Source: Ferdinandcohnia sp047238305 | Lineage (GTDB): Bacteria > Bacillota > Bacilli > Bacillales > Bacillaceae_L | Length of the DNA: 64,000 nt | Direction of reading: 5' to 3' | NCBI RefSeq assembly: GCF_047238305.1 | Contig: NZ_JBDFMO010000001.1 | Span: 1,054,001-1,118,000, forward strand | In this document: piece by piece, positions 27,937 to 37,111 of the stretch | Numbering within the stretch: position 1 is the first letter of the stretch | Layout of the letters: every line of letters starts with the position of its first letter | Program-made: the position numbers and the translations under genes | Notes under the pieces: model-generated | What the model was told of the DNA's origin: nothing | What the model saw: the letters and a program-made list of their open reading frames with translations, nothing else | The model's database searches: none

Positions 27937-29943
27937 TTGGCCACATTTAAATCTGCATGTCCATTAAATTGTTGGGATAGCTGTGGTTTTGTTGTTGAAG
28001 TAGAAGATGGAAAAATTATTAAAATAGATGGCGATAAAGAACATCCAATTACAAAGGGGAAGATTTGTGGCCGAGGCCGTATGTTGGAAGCAAGAACAAA
28101 CTCTGATGAACGGATTCTTTATCCTTTGAAAAAAATAGATGGAGAGTTTCAGAGAATTACGTGGGAGCAGGCTTTAACTGAAATTTCAGCGAAACTTGCA
28201 GATGTGAGACAGAAATATGGTTCTACTGCTGTATTACATAGCCATGACTATGCAAATGGAGGACTATTAACAAAAATCCCGGATCGCTTTTTTAATTGTT
28301 TTGGTGGTGCTACTGAACTAATTGGAAGCATCTGCTGGGGTTCCGGAATTGAAGCTCAAAATTGGGATTTTGGAAATGCGGCAAGTCATGCTCCAGATGA
28401 TATATACAATAGTAAAAATGTAGTTATTTGGGGAAGAAATGTAACCCGAACAAACATGCATCTTTTCGCTAATTTACAGGAAGTGAAAAAGAAGGGTGCC
28501 AACTTAATTGTCATTGATCCTATCTATAATGGTACGGCTAAAATTGCACATTCATACATCTCCATTACTCCAGGAATGGATGGGTTCTTGGCGATTGGAA
28601 TTATGAAGGAAATGCTTCGCCTAGGGCTACAAAATCAAGATTTTATTGAAAACTATACAATTGGTTTTGAAGATTTAGTCGATGTAATAGATTCAGTATC
28701 AATGGAACAAATCGAGAAAATAACAAATGTTCCACGTGAAACAATTACACATTTAGCACATGTTTATAGTGATGGTCCAACAACGACCTATATGGGATTA
28801 GGAATGCAGCGTTACGCTAATGGGGGAAATACAATCCGTTTAATTGATGCCCTTGTTGCAATTAGTGGGAATGTTGGAATTCCTGGTGGTGGTGCAAATT
28901 TTGGTAATACACAGGTTGGCCAAAGCTTTAATAGTGATGCATTGACTCTCCCTGAGAGAAAAAAGGAAACAAGAGCATTTGTAATGGCTGAACAAGCGAA
29001 AAAAATCTTAACGGCTTCAGATCCGCCAATCAAAATGATTATGGTATCATGTGGGAATCCGTTGACACAGGTGCCAAACACAGCACTTGTGGAGGAAGCT
29101 TTTCAGTCAGTAGACACGGTTGTTGTACTAGAACAGTTTATGACCGACACAGCAAGATTGGCTGATTATCTGCTACCATCAGCGACCGTTTTTGAGGAAG
29201 AAGATATTTACTATTCCTCCATGTATCATCATTTTGTTAATTATGGACCAAAGCTAGTCGAAGCCCGTGGTGAAGCAAAATCAGATGTATGGATTTGGAC
29301 AGAACTAGCAAAAAAGCTAGGCTTTGGAGAAGATTTTGACTATACAAGAGAAGAGTTTATCAAAATGGGAATGGGTTCATTACAGGATGAAGGAATTACT
29401 TTTGACGTAATTAAAGAGAAAAACCATGTTCCACTTCCAGTACAGCTTGTACCTTGGCACGATTATCAATTTAAAACTCGATCGAAAAAATTTGAATTTA
29501 CTTCATCGCTAGGGGAGACAAAAGGGTATGATGGACGTTTGAAAATCTCATATCCAAGAGAATCCATTCATTCAAACCAAAATCTAGCCCAAAAATACCC
29601 ATATTCACTTTTAACGATTCATCCTTTACGCTCAAATCATTCACAAAATTATCACTTGATTGAAGGATTGCAATCAGTAAAGGTTGAAATCTCAAAGGAT
29701 ATTGCAGAGCAAAAGGGTCTAGAGCCAAATGATAGAGTGAGAGTGTTTAATGATCGTGGAGAAATTACAGGAAAGGTTCAGATTTTAAAGGACTCAGCTC
29801 GAAATATCGTTTGCATTGATGAAGGACAATGGCATCTTTTTGGTGGTAGTGTAAATCAACTGACTTCACATGAGGTTTCCGATAATGGGCTTGGGAGTAC
29901 GTTATATGATTGCCTTGTTGGAATTGAAAAGATTATCGAATAG
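27937..29943 (+). CDS. yyaE: Molybdopterin-dependent oxidoreductase YyaE
   Basis: A 668-residue member of the DMSO-reductase superfamily. The N-terminal [4Fe-4S] site is CPLNCWDSC...ICGRG, the substrate/cofactor domains carry SICWGSGIEAQ and MGLGMQRYANGG, and the molydopterin-dinucleotide-binding domain is at the C-terminus (about 560-668). The substrate is unknown. No twin-arginine signal is seen, so it should be cytosolic. The TTG at 27937 is placed by GGGGAG nine bases upstream; an ATG nine bases before it is too close to that RBS. The gene contains a perfect parS (28728-28743). Confidence 0.92.
   Translation: MATFKSACPLNCWDSCGFVVEVEDGKIIKIDGDKEHPITKGKICGRGRMLEARTNSDERILYPLKKIDGEFQRITWEQALTEISAKLADVRQKYGSTAVLHSHDYANGGLLTKIPDRFFNCFGGATELIGSICWGSGIEAQNWDFGNAASHAPDDIYNSKNVVIWGRNVTRTNMHLFANLQEVKKKGANLIVIDPIYNGTAKIAHSYISITPGMDGFLAIGIMKEMLRLGLQNQDFIENYTIGFEDLVDVIDSVSMEQIEKITNVPRETITHLAHVYSDGPTTTYMGLGMQRYANGGNTIRLIDALVAISGNVGIPGGGANFGNTQVGQSFNSDALTLPERKKETRAFVMAEQAKKILTASDPPIKMIMVSCGNPLTQVPNTALVEEAFQSVDTVVVLEQFMTDTARLADYLLPSATVFEEEDIYYSSMYHHFVNYGPKLVEARGEAKSDVWIWTELAKKLGFGEDFDYTREEFIKMGMGSLQDEGITFDVIKEKNHVPLPVQLVPWHDYQFKTRSKKFEFTSSLGETKGYDGRLKISYPRESIHSNQNLAQKYPYSLLTIHPLRSNHSQNYHLIEGLQSVKVEISKDIAEQKGLEPNDRVRVFNDRGEITGKVQILKDSARNIVCIDEGQWHLFGGSVNQLTSHEVSDNGLGSTLYDCLVGIEKIIE
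28728..28743. promoter_or_regulatory. parS site 3 (inside yyaE)
   Basis: Perfect TGTTCCACGTGAAACA, encoding VPRET in frame with yyaE. Confidence 0.93.
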
Positions 29944-29962
29944 ATATTTGGTATACTTACGA

Positions 29963-29995
29963 AAGCCGTTTCTAGCCGAAACGGCTTGTGTTTTT
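29963..29995 (+). terminator. yyaE terminator
   Basis: Arms AAGCCGTTTC (29963-29972)/GAAACGGCTT (29978-29987), then GTGTTTTT. Confidence 0.85.
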
Positions 29996-30062
29996 GATGA
30001 GGAATATCTATAATTGTTGAAGGCTAGTTAGTATGTTACGGATAAGAGGAGTGGAATAATCA

Positions 30063-31163
30063 ATGGCGTTAACAGCAGGTATCGTTGGTCTTCCAAATGT
30101 CGGAAAATCAACTCTTTTTAATGCAATTACTCAAGCAGGCGCAGAATCAGCGAACTATCCGTTCTGTACAATCGACCCAAATGTGGGGATTGTTGAGGTT
30201 CCAGATGAGCGTTTAAATAAATTAACAGAATTAGTACAACCCAAAAAGACTGTTCCAACAACTTTTGAATTTACGGATATTGCAGGAATTGTTAAAGGTG
30301 CCAGCAAAGGGGAAGGTCTTGGAAATAAGTTTTTATCACATATCCGTCAAGTGGATGCAATTTGTCATGTTGTACGTTGTTTTGCAGATGATAATATTAC
30401 ACACGTAGCGGGCAAGGTAGATCCAATTGCTGATATTGAGACAATCAATTTAGAACTTATTTTAGCGGATTTGGAGTCAGTAGATAAGCGTATTGATCGT
30501 GTTGCGAAGCTTGCAAAGCAAAAGGATAAGGATGCTGTTGCAGAACACGAAGTACTTGTTATGTTAAAAGAAGCATTTGAAAATGAACAACCAGCTCGTG
30601 CAATTGAATTTACAGACGAACAAATGAAGTATGTAAAAGGCATGCATTTATTAACAAGTAAACCAGTTTTATACGTTGCCAATGTTGGTGAAGATGATGT
30701 AGCTGAACCTTCTTCAAACGAGTATGTTCAATCGGTTCGTGAGTTTGCAGAAAAAGACAATGCTGAAGTTATTGTAATTTGTGCGAAAATCGAGTCAGAG
30801 ATCGTTGAGCTTGACGGAGAAGAAAAGGAAATGTTCCTTGAAGAGTTGGGAATTGAGGAATCTGGACTTGATCAATTAATTCGTACTGCGTATCATTTAT
30901 TAGGTCTTGCTACGTATTTTACAGCTGGTGTACAAGAGGTAAGAGCATGGACGTTTAGAAAAGGAATGAAAGCTCCACAGTGTGCAGGGATCATTCACTC
31001 TGATTTTGAGAGAGGGTTTATCCGTGCAGAGACAGTATCGTATGAAGATTTGCTTGCAGGTGGTTCGATGACTGCTGCTCGTGAGGCAGGTAAGGTACGT
31101 CTTGAAGGGAAAGAATATGTTGTTCAAGATGGAGATGTCATTCATTTCCGATTTAATGTATAA
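30063..31163 (+). CDS. ychF: Redox-regulated ATPase YchF (OLA1 family)
   Basis: A 366-residue OBG-like P-loop protein. G1 is GLPNVGKST and G3 is DIAG; the usual NKxD is replaced by NVGE, the hallmark of the ATP-preferring YchF branch. A coiled-coil insert spans about residues 130-200 and a C-terminal TGS domain ends VQDGDVIHFRF. It binds ribosomes and is linked to stress responses. The RBS AAGAGGAGTGG precedes the ATG. Confidence 0.96.
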   Translation: MALTAGIVGLPNVGKSTLFNAITQAGAESANYPFCTIDPNVGIVEVPDERLNKLTELVQPKKTVPTTFEFTDIAGIVKGASKGEGLGNKFLSHIRQVDAICHVVRCFADDNITHVAGKVDPIADIETINLELILADLESVDKRIDRVAKLAKQKDKDAVAEHEVLVMLKEAFENEQPARAIEFTDEQMKYVKGMHLLTSKPVLYVANVGEDDVAEPSSNEYVQSVREFAEKDNAEVIVICAKIESEIVELDGEEKEMFLEELGIEESGLDQLIRTAYHLLGLATYFTAGVQEVRAWTFRKGMKAPQCAGIIHSDFERGFIRAETVSYEDLLAGGSMTAAREAGKVRLEGKEYVVQDGDVIHFRFNV

Positions 31164-31179
31164 GGTATGTGTAAAGTAG

Positions 31180-31214
31180 CCACAGGACGAGTTCTCGTTT
31201 TGTGGTTTTCTTTT
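31180..31214 (+). terminator. ychF terminator
   Basis: CCACA-GACGAG / CTCGTT-TGTGG stem followed by TTTTCTTTT. Confidence 0.75.
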
Positions 31215-31315
31215 AAAAAAGTTGGACGCAGCTGAATAAAGTTAAACATTTCTTGCCTACAATTTATTCATGTGATATAATATTTTTCTGTGAGTAATTG
31301 AAAAAATTGCTCCTT

Positions 31316-31338
31316 GCTCTTTTTAGATAAAGAGCCGT
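31316..31338 (+). promoter_or_regulatory. Candidate S6:S18 autoregulatory leader hairpin
   Basis: The stem GCTCTTT/AAAGAGC is followed by CGTTAG shortly before the rpsF RBS. Bacterial rpsF leaders often carry a structured motif bound by the S6:S18 complex with a conserved CCG near the stem; the sequence GAGCCGTTAG fits loosely. The placement supports it; the detailed match is uncertain. Nearby 31229-31244 contains a solitary CTGAATAAAGTTAAA like the arm of repeat A. Confidence 0.4.
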
Positions 31339-31362
31339 TAGTCCAAAAGGAGGTGTAACGTG

Positions 31363-31650
31363 ATGAGAAAATACGAAGTTATGTATATCATCCGTCCAAA
31401 CATTGATGATGAAGCGAAAAAGGCTTTAGTTGAGCGTTTTAATGGCGTTTTAACTGACAATGGTGCGGAGATTACAAACGTAAAAGAATGGGGTAAGCGC
31501 CGTTTAGCTTATGAAATCAATGATTTCCGCGATGGTTATTACATGATTCTTAACGTAGTGTCTAACGCTGAAGCTGTTAGCGAATTCGATCGTTTAGCGA
31601 AGATCAGTGAAGACATTATCCGTCATATCGTTGTTAAAGAAGAAGAATAA
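31363..31650 (+). CDS. rpsF: 30S ribosomal protein S6
   Basis: A 95-residue ribosomal protein that forms a dimer with S18 on the 30S platform. It starts MRKYEVMYIIRP and ends IIRHIVVKEEE. The ATG at 31363 lies 8 nt from AAAGGAGG; a GTG immediately before it is in frame. First gene of rpsF-ssb-rpsR. Confidence 0.98.
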   Translation: MRKYEVMYIIRPNIDDEAKKALVERFNGVLTDNGAEITNVKEWGKRRLAYEINDFRDGYYMILNVVSNAEAVSEFDRLAKISEDIIRHIVVKEEE

Positions 31651-31710
31651 GAATAAGAATATTTTAGAGTATAGACTCTGTTTCAATATCCTGTTAAGGA
31701 GATGGTTCTG

Positions 31711-32277
31711 ATGATGAATCGCGTAGTTCTCGTTGGGAGACTTACAAAGGATCCGGAATTACGGTATACCCCAAGTGGAGTTGCAGTTGCAACCTTCACA
31801 CTCGCAGTAAATCGAACATTTACGAATCAGTCAGGCGAACGTGAAGCTGACTTCATTAATTGCGTTGTATGGCGCCGACCCGCTGAAAACGTGGCGAACT
31901 TTCTGAAAAAGGGAAGTTTAGCAGGCGTTGATGGTCGTCTTCAAACGAGAAATTATGAAGGTCAAGATGGCAAACGCGTATATGTTACTGAGGTTGTAGC
32001 AGAAAGTGTTCAATTCCTTGAACCTCGAAATGCAAATGACCAACAGCGCAGCGGTGGAGGTAACTTTGGTGGCAATAATGGCGGAGGCTATGGTGGTAAT
32101 CAAGGTGGCTACGGTGGCAACCAGGGTGGAAGCCAAGGCGGTGGCCAAGGTGGATACTCTCCATTTGGACAGAGTCAGAACCCAAATCAAAACCAAGGAC
32201 CTACAAGAGTAGACCAAGATCCATTTGCGAATGATGGACAACCCATCGATATTTCAGACGATGATCTTCCATTCTAA
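31711..32277 (+). CDS. ssbA: Single-stranded DNA-binding protein SsbA
   Basis: A 188-residue SSB. The N-terminal OB fold (about 1-105) starts NRVVLVGRLTKDPELRYTP. The flexible Gly/Asn/Gln-rich linker (about 115-170) has G-G-N repeats, and the protein-interaction tip is DISDDDLPF. It coats ssDNA at forks and recruits repair proteins. AAGGAG lies 9 nt before the ATG at 31711 (a second ATG follows at 31714); the upstream ATG at 31702 has no spacing to an RBS. Confidence 0.97.
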   Translation: MMNRVVLVGRLTKDPELRYTPSGVAVATFTLAVNRTFTNQSGEREADFINCVVWRRPAENVANFLKKGSLAGVDGRLQTRNYEGQDGKRVYVTEVVAESVQFLEPRNANDQQRSGGGNFGGNNGGGYGGNQGGYGGNQGGSQGGGQGGYSPFGQSQNPNQNQGPTRVDQDPFANDGQPIDISDDDLPF

Positions 32278-32323
32278 CTTGTAAGTTAATCTATAAAATG
32301 AAATTCGGAAGGAGGAAAAAGAG

Positions 32324-32563
32324 ATGGCAGGCGGACGTAAAGGTGGACGTGCAAAGCGTCGTAAAGTGTGTTACTTCACAGCTAATGGAATTACACACAT
32401 CGATTACAAAGAAGTAGATTTACTTAAAAAATTCGTTTCTGAGCGTGGTAAAATCTTACCTCGTCGAGTAACTGGTACAAGCGCAAAATACCAACGTAAA
32501 TTAACAGTTGCTATTAAACGTGCTCGTCAAATGGCATTATTACCATATGTATCTGGTGAATAG
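32324..32563 (+). CDS. rpsR: 30S ribosomal protein S18
   Basis: A 79-residue basic protein, S6's partner on the 30S platform. It has VCYFTANGITHIDYKEVDLL and the C-terminal RQMALLPY. The RBS GGAGG precedes the ATG, 46 bp after ssbA. The N-terminal Cys cluster of zinc-binding S18 variants is absent except for the one C near CYF. Confidence 0.98.
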   Translation: MAGGRKGGRAKRRKVCYFTANGITHIDYKEVDLLKKFVSERGKILPRRVTGTSAKYQRKLTVAIKRARQMALLPYVSGE

Positions 32564-32570
32564 TAAACAA

Positions 32571-32605
32571 AAGCGATGACTGTCAATGCGGTCATCGCTT
32601 TTTTT
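32571..32605 (+). terminator. rpsR terminator
   Basis: Perfect 10-bp arms AAGCGATGAC (32571-32580)/GTCATCGCTT (32591-32600) and a T-run. Confidence 0.93.
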
Positions 32606-32618
32606 ATGGTTATTTTTT

Positions 32619-32651
32619 GACGGGACCAAGAGAACCGTCCCTGTGGTTCTT
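32619..32651 (-). repeat. Hairpin-forming GGGACGGTTC-type sequence after thiT
   Basis: On the minus strand, GAACC-ACAGGGAC-GGTTC overlaps GGGAC..GTCCC, ending GTCAAAAA. Similar GGGAC/GTCCC palindromes are scattered in Bacillus genomes near gene ends. It could act as the end of the thiT transcript but has no clean T-run. Confidence 0.4.
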
Positions 32652-33219
32652 ACATTGTTTGCTTTTGTATGAAAAAACGAGGTGAAGCTACTATAAGTAA
32701 TACTAAAACGATTGAACATGCAATAAAGGATCCTAGCATTGCAATGCTGTTAAATGTAAAGGAGTAAAACACAGGGTCCATTCCTTTTGGTGCATACATG
32801 CCCCAGTATATAAATCCAGCAAGAAAATGCCAGAAGTAACGTGCTACACTTCCTACAAATATTGCGAATACAATCATAACTAAAGCTAATCCTTTTTTAT
32901 TTTTATTTAACATGTTTTGAACCGGACTTTTAAATAAACCAGCAAAACCGATAAAAGGAAAAGCAATTACAAATTCAATAAAACCTTGTAATGGATGAAT
33001 AATTTGAGGGTCGAATACAAGTTGTAATAATCCCCATATTAATCCTGAAAGAAACCCTGTTTTGAATCCCCATCTTAAAGAAATAATAAATACAGGAACC
33101 ATTGCAAAAGAAATGGATATTGTTGCGATTTTAATAGATGGTACAAATATGTCCAGTGCCAACGCCAATACTGCAAAAATTGCAGCTTCAATCATTGCCT
33201 GTAATCTTGTGTTTCTCAT
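32650..33219 (-). CDS. thiT: Thiamine-specific ECF transporter S component ThiT
   Basis: A 189-residue integral membrane substrate-binding subunit for thiamine uptake, with about six helices. It would use shared EcfA/A'/T units encoded elsewhere. The FWHFLAGFIYWG and RWGFKTGFLSGLIWG segments are typical of ThiT. The ATG at 33219 behind AAGGGGG is preferred to the longer frame (start 33273). The upstream TPP riboswitch confirms the role. It is the only minus-strand gene in this stretch. Confidence 0.93.
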   Translation of the reverse strand: MRNTRLQAMIEAAIFAVLALALDIFVPSIKIATISISFAMVPVFIISLRWGFKTGFLSGLIWGLLQLVFDPQIIHPLQGFIEFVIAFPFIGFAGLFKSPVQNMLNKNKKGLALVMIVFAIFVGSVARYFWHFLAGFIYWGMYAPKGMDPVFYSFTFNSIAMLGSFIACSIVLVLLIVASPRFFIQKQTM

Positions 33220-33246
33220 AAAAAAATCCCCCTTGAAGTATGTTGT

Positions 33247-33296
33247 AAAAAAACGCACCCCAAAGGAGAACAACTTTAATAAAAGTATAAGTTCTC
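33247..33296 (-). terminator. Candidate expression-platform hairpin between TPP aptamer and thiT
   Basis: On the minus strand, GAGAAC (33295-33290 area) can pair with GTTCTC downstream, and a TTTTTTT run (33253-33247) follows GGGGTGCG. This suggests control by premature termination, but the exact alternative pairing was not solved. Confidence 0.45.
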
Positions 33297-33304
33297 AGGT
33301 AACT

Positions 33305-33392
33305 CTCACATCCCTACGCTAGCATTAACTAACAGGTTCGAAGGGTCTGAACTCTAATGTTCACTCTCAGCAAAATTGCTCCCCTTGTGGTT
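33305..33392 (-). promoter_or_regulatory. TPP (THI-box) riboswitch
   Basis: The minus strand contains the conserved blocks in order: GGGGAGC, GCTGAGAGTGA, ACCCTTCGAACCTG, TTAATGCTAGCGTAGGGA, with P1 closed by CACA../..TGTG. It lies 85 nt upstream of the thiT start and should repress thiT when thiamine pyrophosphate is abundant. The remaining 33393-33624 has no recognisable element. Confidence 0.95.
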
Positions 33393-33624
33393 ACGTTTAT
33401 TCATTTAATTACTATCATAATAGAAAATAGGGAAAAGTAAAACAAAAAGTTTTTATAACAGGAGATATTCGACTAAAGAATGACAGGTTTCTATGTCAAA
33501 CTTTGAAGACATCATGTTCAGTGGAGGTCCAAAAGTTGAAGACTTTCTAGTAAATCTTTAAAATAGAAAGTGATTGTTAAAATAGGCTCATGTTTTAAAG
33601 GGTCATATAAGTTGAGGTGAAAAG

Positions 33625-34554
33625 GTGAAAAACGCAAAAAATTTAACAGAAGGCGCCATGCTACTAGCTTTTTATAGTGTGCTATTACTTCTTACTTTAT
33701 ATATCCCACTATTAGGAGCTTTATTTTTATTCCTTTTGCCAGTACCATTTATTCTGTTTACGGTGAAATATCGGGTAAAGCAGTCATTCCTATTTCTACT
33801 AATTGCCTTTTTATTATCTGGGCTATTAGGTTCGGTTTTGGGGATTATACATACGATTGTGTTTGGAATAACAGGAATCTTACTAGGTGAGTTGATCAAC
33901 CGAGGAAGAAGTGGTATCGAGCTTTTTCTAGGCTCCTGTTTATCGTATTTGTTCTCAATCGTGCTACTGTATGTAACAGCTATAGCAGTTCTGCAAATTG
34001 ATGTATTTGACATGATTCGAGAGAGCTCACGGGAATCTTTTGCCATGGCTGAGAGTATAATGAGGGCAACAGGGGGCGAAGTGAATAAAGAGGCTATTGC
34101 AAAACTTGAAGAGTCAATTAACATGATGCAATACATCGTCCCAAGTATGTTCGTTTTGTTTGCGATGCTTCTAGCCTTTGTTACGGTAATAGCAATGAAA
34201 CCAGTGCTTACCCGACTTCAAGTGAAAATGAATCCATTTCCACCTTTCCGGGAGATTACTTTTCCTAAGAGTATTTTATGGTATTACTTACTAATTTTAC
34301 TTTTAAGCTTTGTTGAATTGGAAAAGGGTACGTTTGGGTATACCGCCTTTTTAAATCTCTTTTTTGTTCTGCAGTTATTTATGATAATTCAAGGTCTGTC
34401 CTTCATTTATTATTTTTGCCATCAAAAAGGAATTACAAAGGCTGTGCCAATTATACTGACAATCTTCACACCATTTCTCCTTTATATTATTCGAATCTTA
34501 GGTATAATTGACATAGGGTTTCAACTGAGAAATCGAATTAGCGGAAAGAAGTAA
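33625..34554 (+). CDS. yybS: YybS family membrane protein (DUF2232)
   Basis: A 309-residue polytopic membrane protein (about 7-8 helices) of unknown function, always next to gdpP in Bacilli. The helices cluster at 10-115 and 165-300, with a charged loop at 130-160. The GTG start lies behind GAGGTGAAAAG. It may be a partner of membrane-bound GdpP; that is inference from position. Confidence 0.88.
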   Translation: MKNAKNLTEGAMLLAFYSVLLLLTLYIPLLGALFLFLLPVPFILFTVKYRVKQSFLFLLIAFLLSGLLGSVLGIIHTIVFGITGILLGELINRGRSGIELFLGSCLSYLFSIVLLYVTAIAVLQIDVFDMIRESSRESFAMAESIMRATGGEVNKEAIAKLEESINMMQYIVPSMFVLFAMLLAFVTVIAMKPVLTRLQVKMNPFPPFREITFPKSILWYYLLILLLSFVELEKGTFGYTAFLNLFFVLQLFMIIQGLSFIYYFCHQKGITKAVPIILTIFTPFLLYIIRILGIIDIGFQLRNRISGKK

Positions 34555-34582
34555 AACAAAGCTTTAGGGAGCTGAAAATTAC

Positions 34583-36556
34583 ATGCCAGATTTTTACAAA
34601 AGGAAGTTATTTCGCTATCCTATTTATGCATTGCTTGTGATAACAAGTATTTTTAGTGCAATTCTTGTTTATTTTAAATGGATGATCGGGTTAGCATGTT
34701 TTCTGCTCCTTGGATTTATTGTGTATTTTTTATTAAAAGCAAACTCAATTCTAAAAAAGGAAATGGAGCATTATATCTCAACCCTTTCGTATCGCTTAAA
34801 AAAGGTTGGCGAAGAAGCGTTAATGGAAATGCCGATTGGGATCCTGCTTTATAATGAGGAATTTCAGGTTGAGTGGGCAAATGCCTATTTATCGAACTTT
34901 CTTGACGCAGATACGCTGGTAGGAAGATCGCTTTATGAGGTTGAGGAACTGATTGTACCCTTAATTCAACAAGAGATCGAAAGTGAGACAATTACATTAA
35001 ATGAGCAGAAATTCAAGGTCATCATAAAGAGAGAAGAACGTTTACTTTATTTCTTTGATGTAACTGAACAAATGGAAATTGTGCAATTGTATGAAGCAGA
35101 GCGAACTGTTTTGGGGATTATCTTTTTAGATAACTATGATGAAGTAACCCAGGGAATGGATGATCAACGAAAAAGCTCGCTTAATAGCCAAGTTACATCC
35201 ATATTGAATGAATGGGCGAATGAGCATGGCGTCTTTTTAAAGCGGACTTCATCTGAGCGATTCATCGCCGTGTTGAATGAAGAGATCCTATCGAATCTTG
35301 AAAAAACAAAATTCACGATTTTGGATGATGTGAGGGAAAACACCGCAAAAGATAGCGTAGCATTAACCCTAAGTATTGGGATTGGAATAGGCGTTCCAAC
35401 ACTTCCAGAGCTTGGTGCGGCGGCGCAATCAAGTTTAGACCTAGCATTGGGACGTGGTGGAGACCAAGTTGCGATTAAACTTCCGAATGGGAAGGTTAAG
35501 TTTTATGGCGGCAAAACGAATCCCATGGAAAAACGGACCAGGGTCCGCGCACGAGTGATTTCACATGCATTAAAGGAAATTGTCTCTGAAAGTGATAAAG
35601 TCATCATAATGGGCCATAAATACCCTGATATGGATGCAGTAGGGGCTTCCATTGGAATTTTAAAAGTGGCACAAATGAACCATAAAGAAGGGTACATTGT
35701 TTTAAATCCAAATGAAATTGATTCAGGTGTAGGACGTCTACTTGAGGAAGTGAAAGAAAATACAGAACTCTGGTCCTATTTTATTACACCAGAACAAGCT
35801 CTTGAAATCGCTACAAACGAAACGCTGCTTGTTGTTGTAGACACCCATAAGCCGTCGCTTGTTATTGAGGAAAAACTCGTATCAAAAATTGATAAAGTAG
35901 TGGTCATTGACCATCACCGTCGCGGTGAAGAATTTATACAATCACCATTACTCGTATATATGGAACCATATGCCTCATCTACAGCAGAATTGGTCACAGA
36001 GCTTCTTGAATATCAGCCAAAGCGTAAGAAAATCGATATGCTTGAGGCGACTGCTCTACTTGCGGGAATTATTGTTGATACAAAGAGCTTTACGCTTCGA
36101 ACAGGCTCAAGAACATTCGATGCGGCATCCTATTTACGTGCTCAAGGTGCGGATACGGTCCTCGTTCAGAAATTCCTTAAGGAAAACATGGATCAGTTTA
36201 AAAAACGTTCAAAACTGATTGAATCAGCGTTTATTTATAAAAATGGAATTGCGATTGCAAAAGGAAAAGAAAATGAGACGTACGATCAAGTGATGATTGC
36301 TCAGGCAGCAGATACATTGCTAACGATGAATGACGTAGTTGCCTCATTTGTGATTTCCATCCGCCATGATTTAAGAGTTGGAATCAGTGCTCGGTCATTA
36401 GGAGAGGTCAATGTCCAGTTAATTATGGAAGGTTTAGGTGGCGGTGGCCATTTGACAAATGCAGCTACTCAGCTTACGGACACAACGATCGAAGAAGCAG
36501 AAGAACAGCTACTTTTAGTTATAGATGAGTATTTAGAGGGAGGTACAAAGGAATGA
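34583..36556 (+). CDS. gdpP: Cyclic-di-AMP phosphodiesterase GdpP (YybT)
   Basis: A 657-residue membrane-anchored enzyme that hydrolyses c-di-AMP to pApA. Two N-terminal transmembrane helices (10-55) are followed by a PAS-like haem-binding domain (75-150) and a degenerate GGDEF domain (170-300; no GGDEF motif, though LSIGIGIG is present). The DHH domain has GHKYPDMDAVG and the VVIDHHRRG motif, and the DHHA1 domain has GGGGHLTNAA. It controls osmotic and beta-lactam responses in Firmicutes. It overlaps rplI by 4 nt. Confidence 0.96.
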   Translation: MPDFYKRKLFRYPIYALLVITSIFSAILVYFKWMIGLACFLLLGFIVYFLLKANSILKKEMEHYISTLSYRLKKVGEEALMEMPIGILLYNEEFQVEWANAYLSNFLDADTLVGRSLYEVEELIVPLIQQEIESETITLNEQKFKVIIKREERLLYFFDVTEQMEIVQLYEAERTVLGIIFLDNYDEVTQGMDDQRKSSLNSQVTSILNEWANEHGVFLKRTSSERFIAVLNEEILSNLEKTKFTILDDVRENTAKDSVALTLSIGIGIGVPTLPELGAAAQSSLDLALGRGGDQVAIKLPNGKVKFYGGKTNPMEKRTRVRARVISHALKEIVSESDKVIIMGHKYPDMDAVGASIGILKVAQMNHKEGYIVLNPNEIDSGVGRLLEEVKENTELWSYFITPEQALEIATNETLLVVVDTHKPSLVIEEKLVSKIDKVVVIDHHRRGEEFIQSPLLVYMEPYASSTAELVTELLEYQPKRKKIDMLEATALLAGIIVDTKSFTLRTGSRTFDAASYLRAQGADTVLVQKFLKENMDQFKKRSKLIESAFIYKNGIAIAKGKENETYDQVMIAQAADTLLTMNDVVASFVISIRHDLRVGISARSLGEVNVQLIMEGLGGGGHLTNAATQLTDTTIEEAEEQLLLVIDEYLEGGTKE

Positions 36557-36999
36557 AAGTCATTTTCTTAAAAGATGTAAAAGGTAAAGGAAAAAAAGGA
36601 GAAGTGAAAAACGTATCTGATGGATATGCCCACAATTTCCTAATTAAGCAAAACCTTGCGATTGAAGCGACACCAGCAAACATGAAAACATTAGAGGCAA
36701 AGAAAAATAAAGAATCAAAAGAAGCTGCAGAAGAATTAGCACAATCAAAGCAACTAAAAGAAAAGCTTGAGGCTTTAACGGTTGAGTTACAAGCAAAAGC
36801 GGGTGAGGGCGGCAGACTATTCGGCTCTGTAACTAGTAAGCAAATTGCCGATGAGCTTGCGAAAAAACATGGAATTAAAATTGATAAGCGTAAATTTGAT
36901 CTTCCGGATGGAATTAGAGCATTAGGTTATACTAATGTCCCTGTAAAATTACACCCAGAAGTATCAGCAACTGTAAAAGTACATGTCAAAGAACAGTAA
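36553..36999 (+). CDS. rplI: 50S ribosomal protein L9
   Basis: A 148-residue two-domain protein: the N-terminal rRNA-binding domain MKVIFLKDVKGKGKKGEVKN, a long central helix (40-75) and the C-terminal domain. Its ATG overlaps gdpP's end (ATGA), with GGGAGG upstream. Confidence 0.97.
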   Translation: MKVIFLKDVKGKGKKGEVKNVSDGYAHNFLIKQNLAIEATPANMKTLEAKKNKESKEAAEELAQSKQLKEKLEALTVELQAKAGEGGRLFGSVTSKQIADELAKKHGIKIDKRKFDLPDGIRALGYTNVPVKLHPEVSATVKVHVKEQ

Positions 37000-37049
37000 T
37001 TTCCATTGAAAAAGAACATAGAAAACAGATAGAATGAAAAATGTGGTTT

Positions 37050-37076
37050 TGTTTACATACAGGATCACATTTTTTT
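37050..37076 (+). terminator. Weak terminator after rplI
   Basis: AATGTG and CACATT arms (37040-37073 area) with an 18-20 nt loop are followed by TTTTTT. The long loop makes this a low-confidence call. Confidence 0.4.
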
Positions 37077-37111
37077 CGTATAACAAGCTTTTTCATTTCG
37101 AAATTAGTATA

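Noticed and set aside
31918..32241. Minus-strand and frame-shifted open frames over ssbA
   Set aside because: They arise from the Gly/Asn-rich repetitive linker of SsbA read in other frames.
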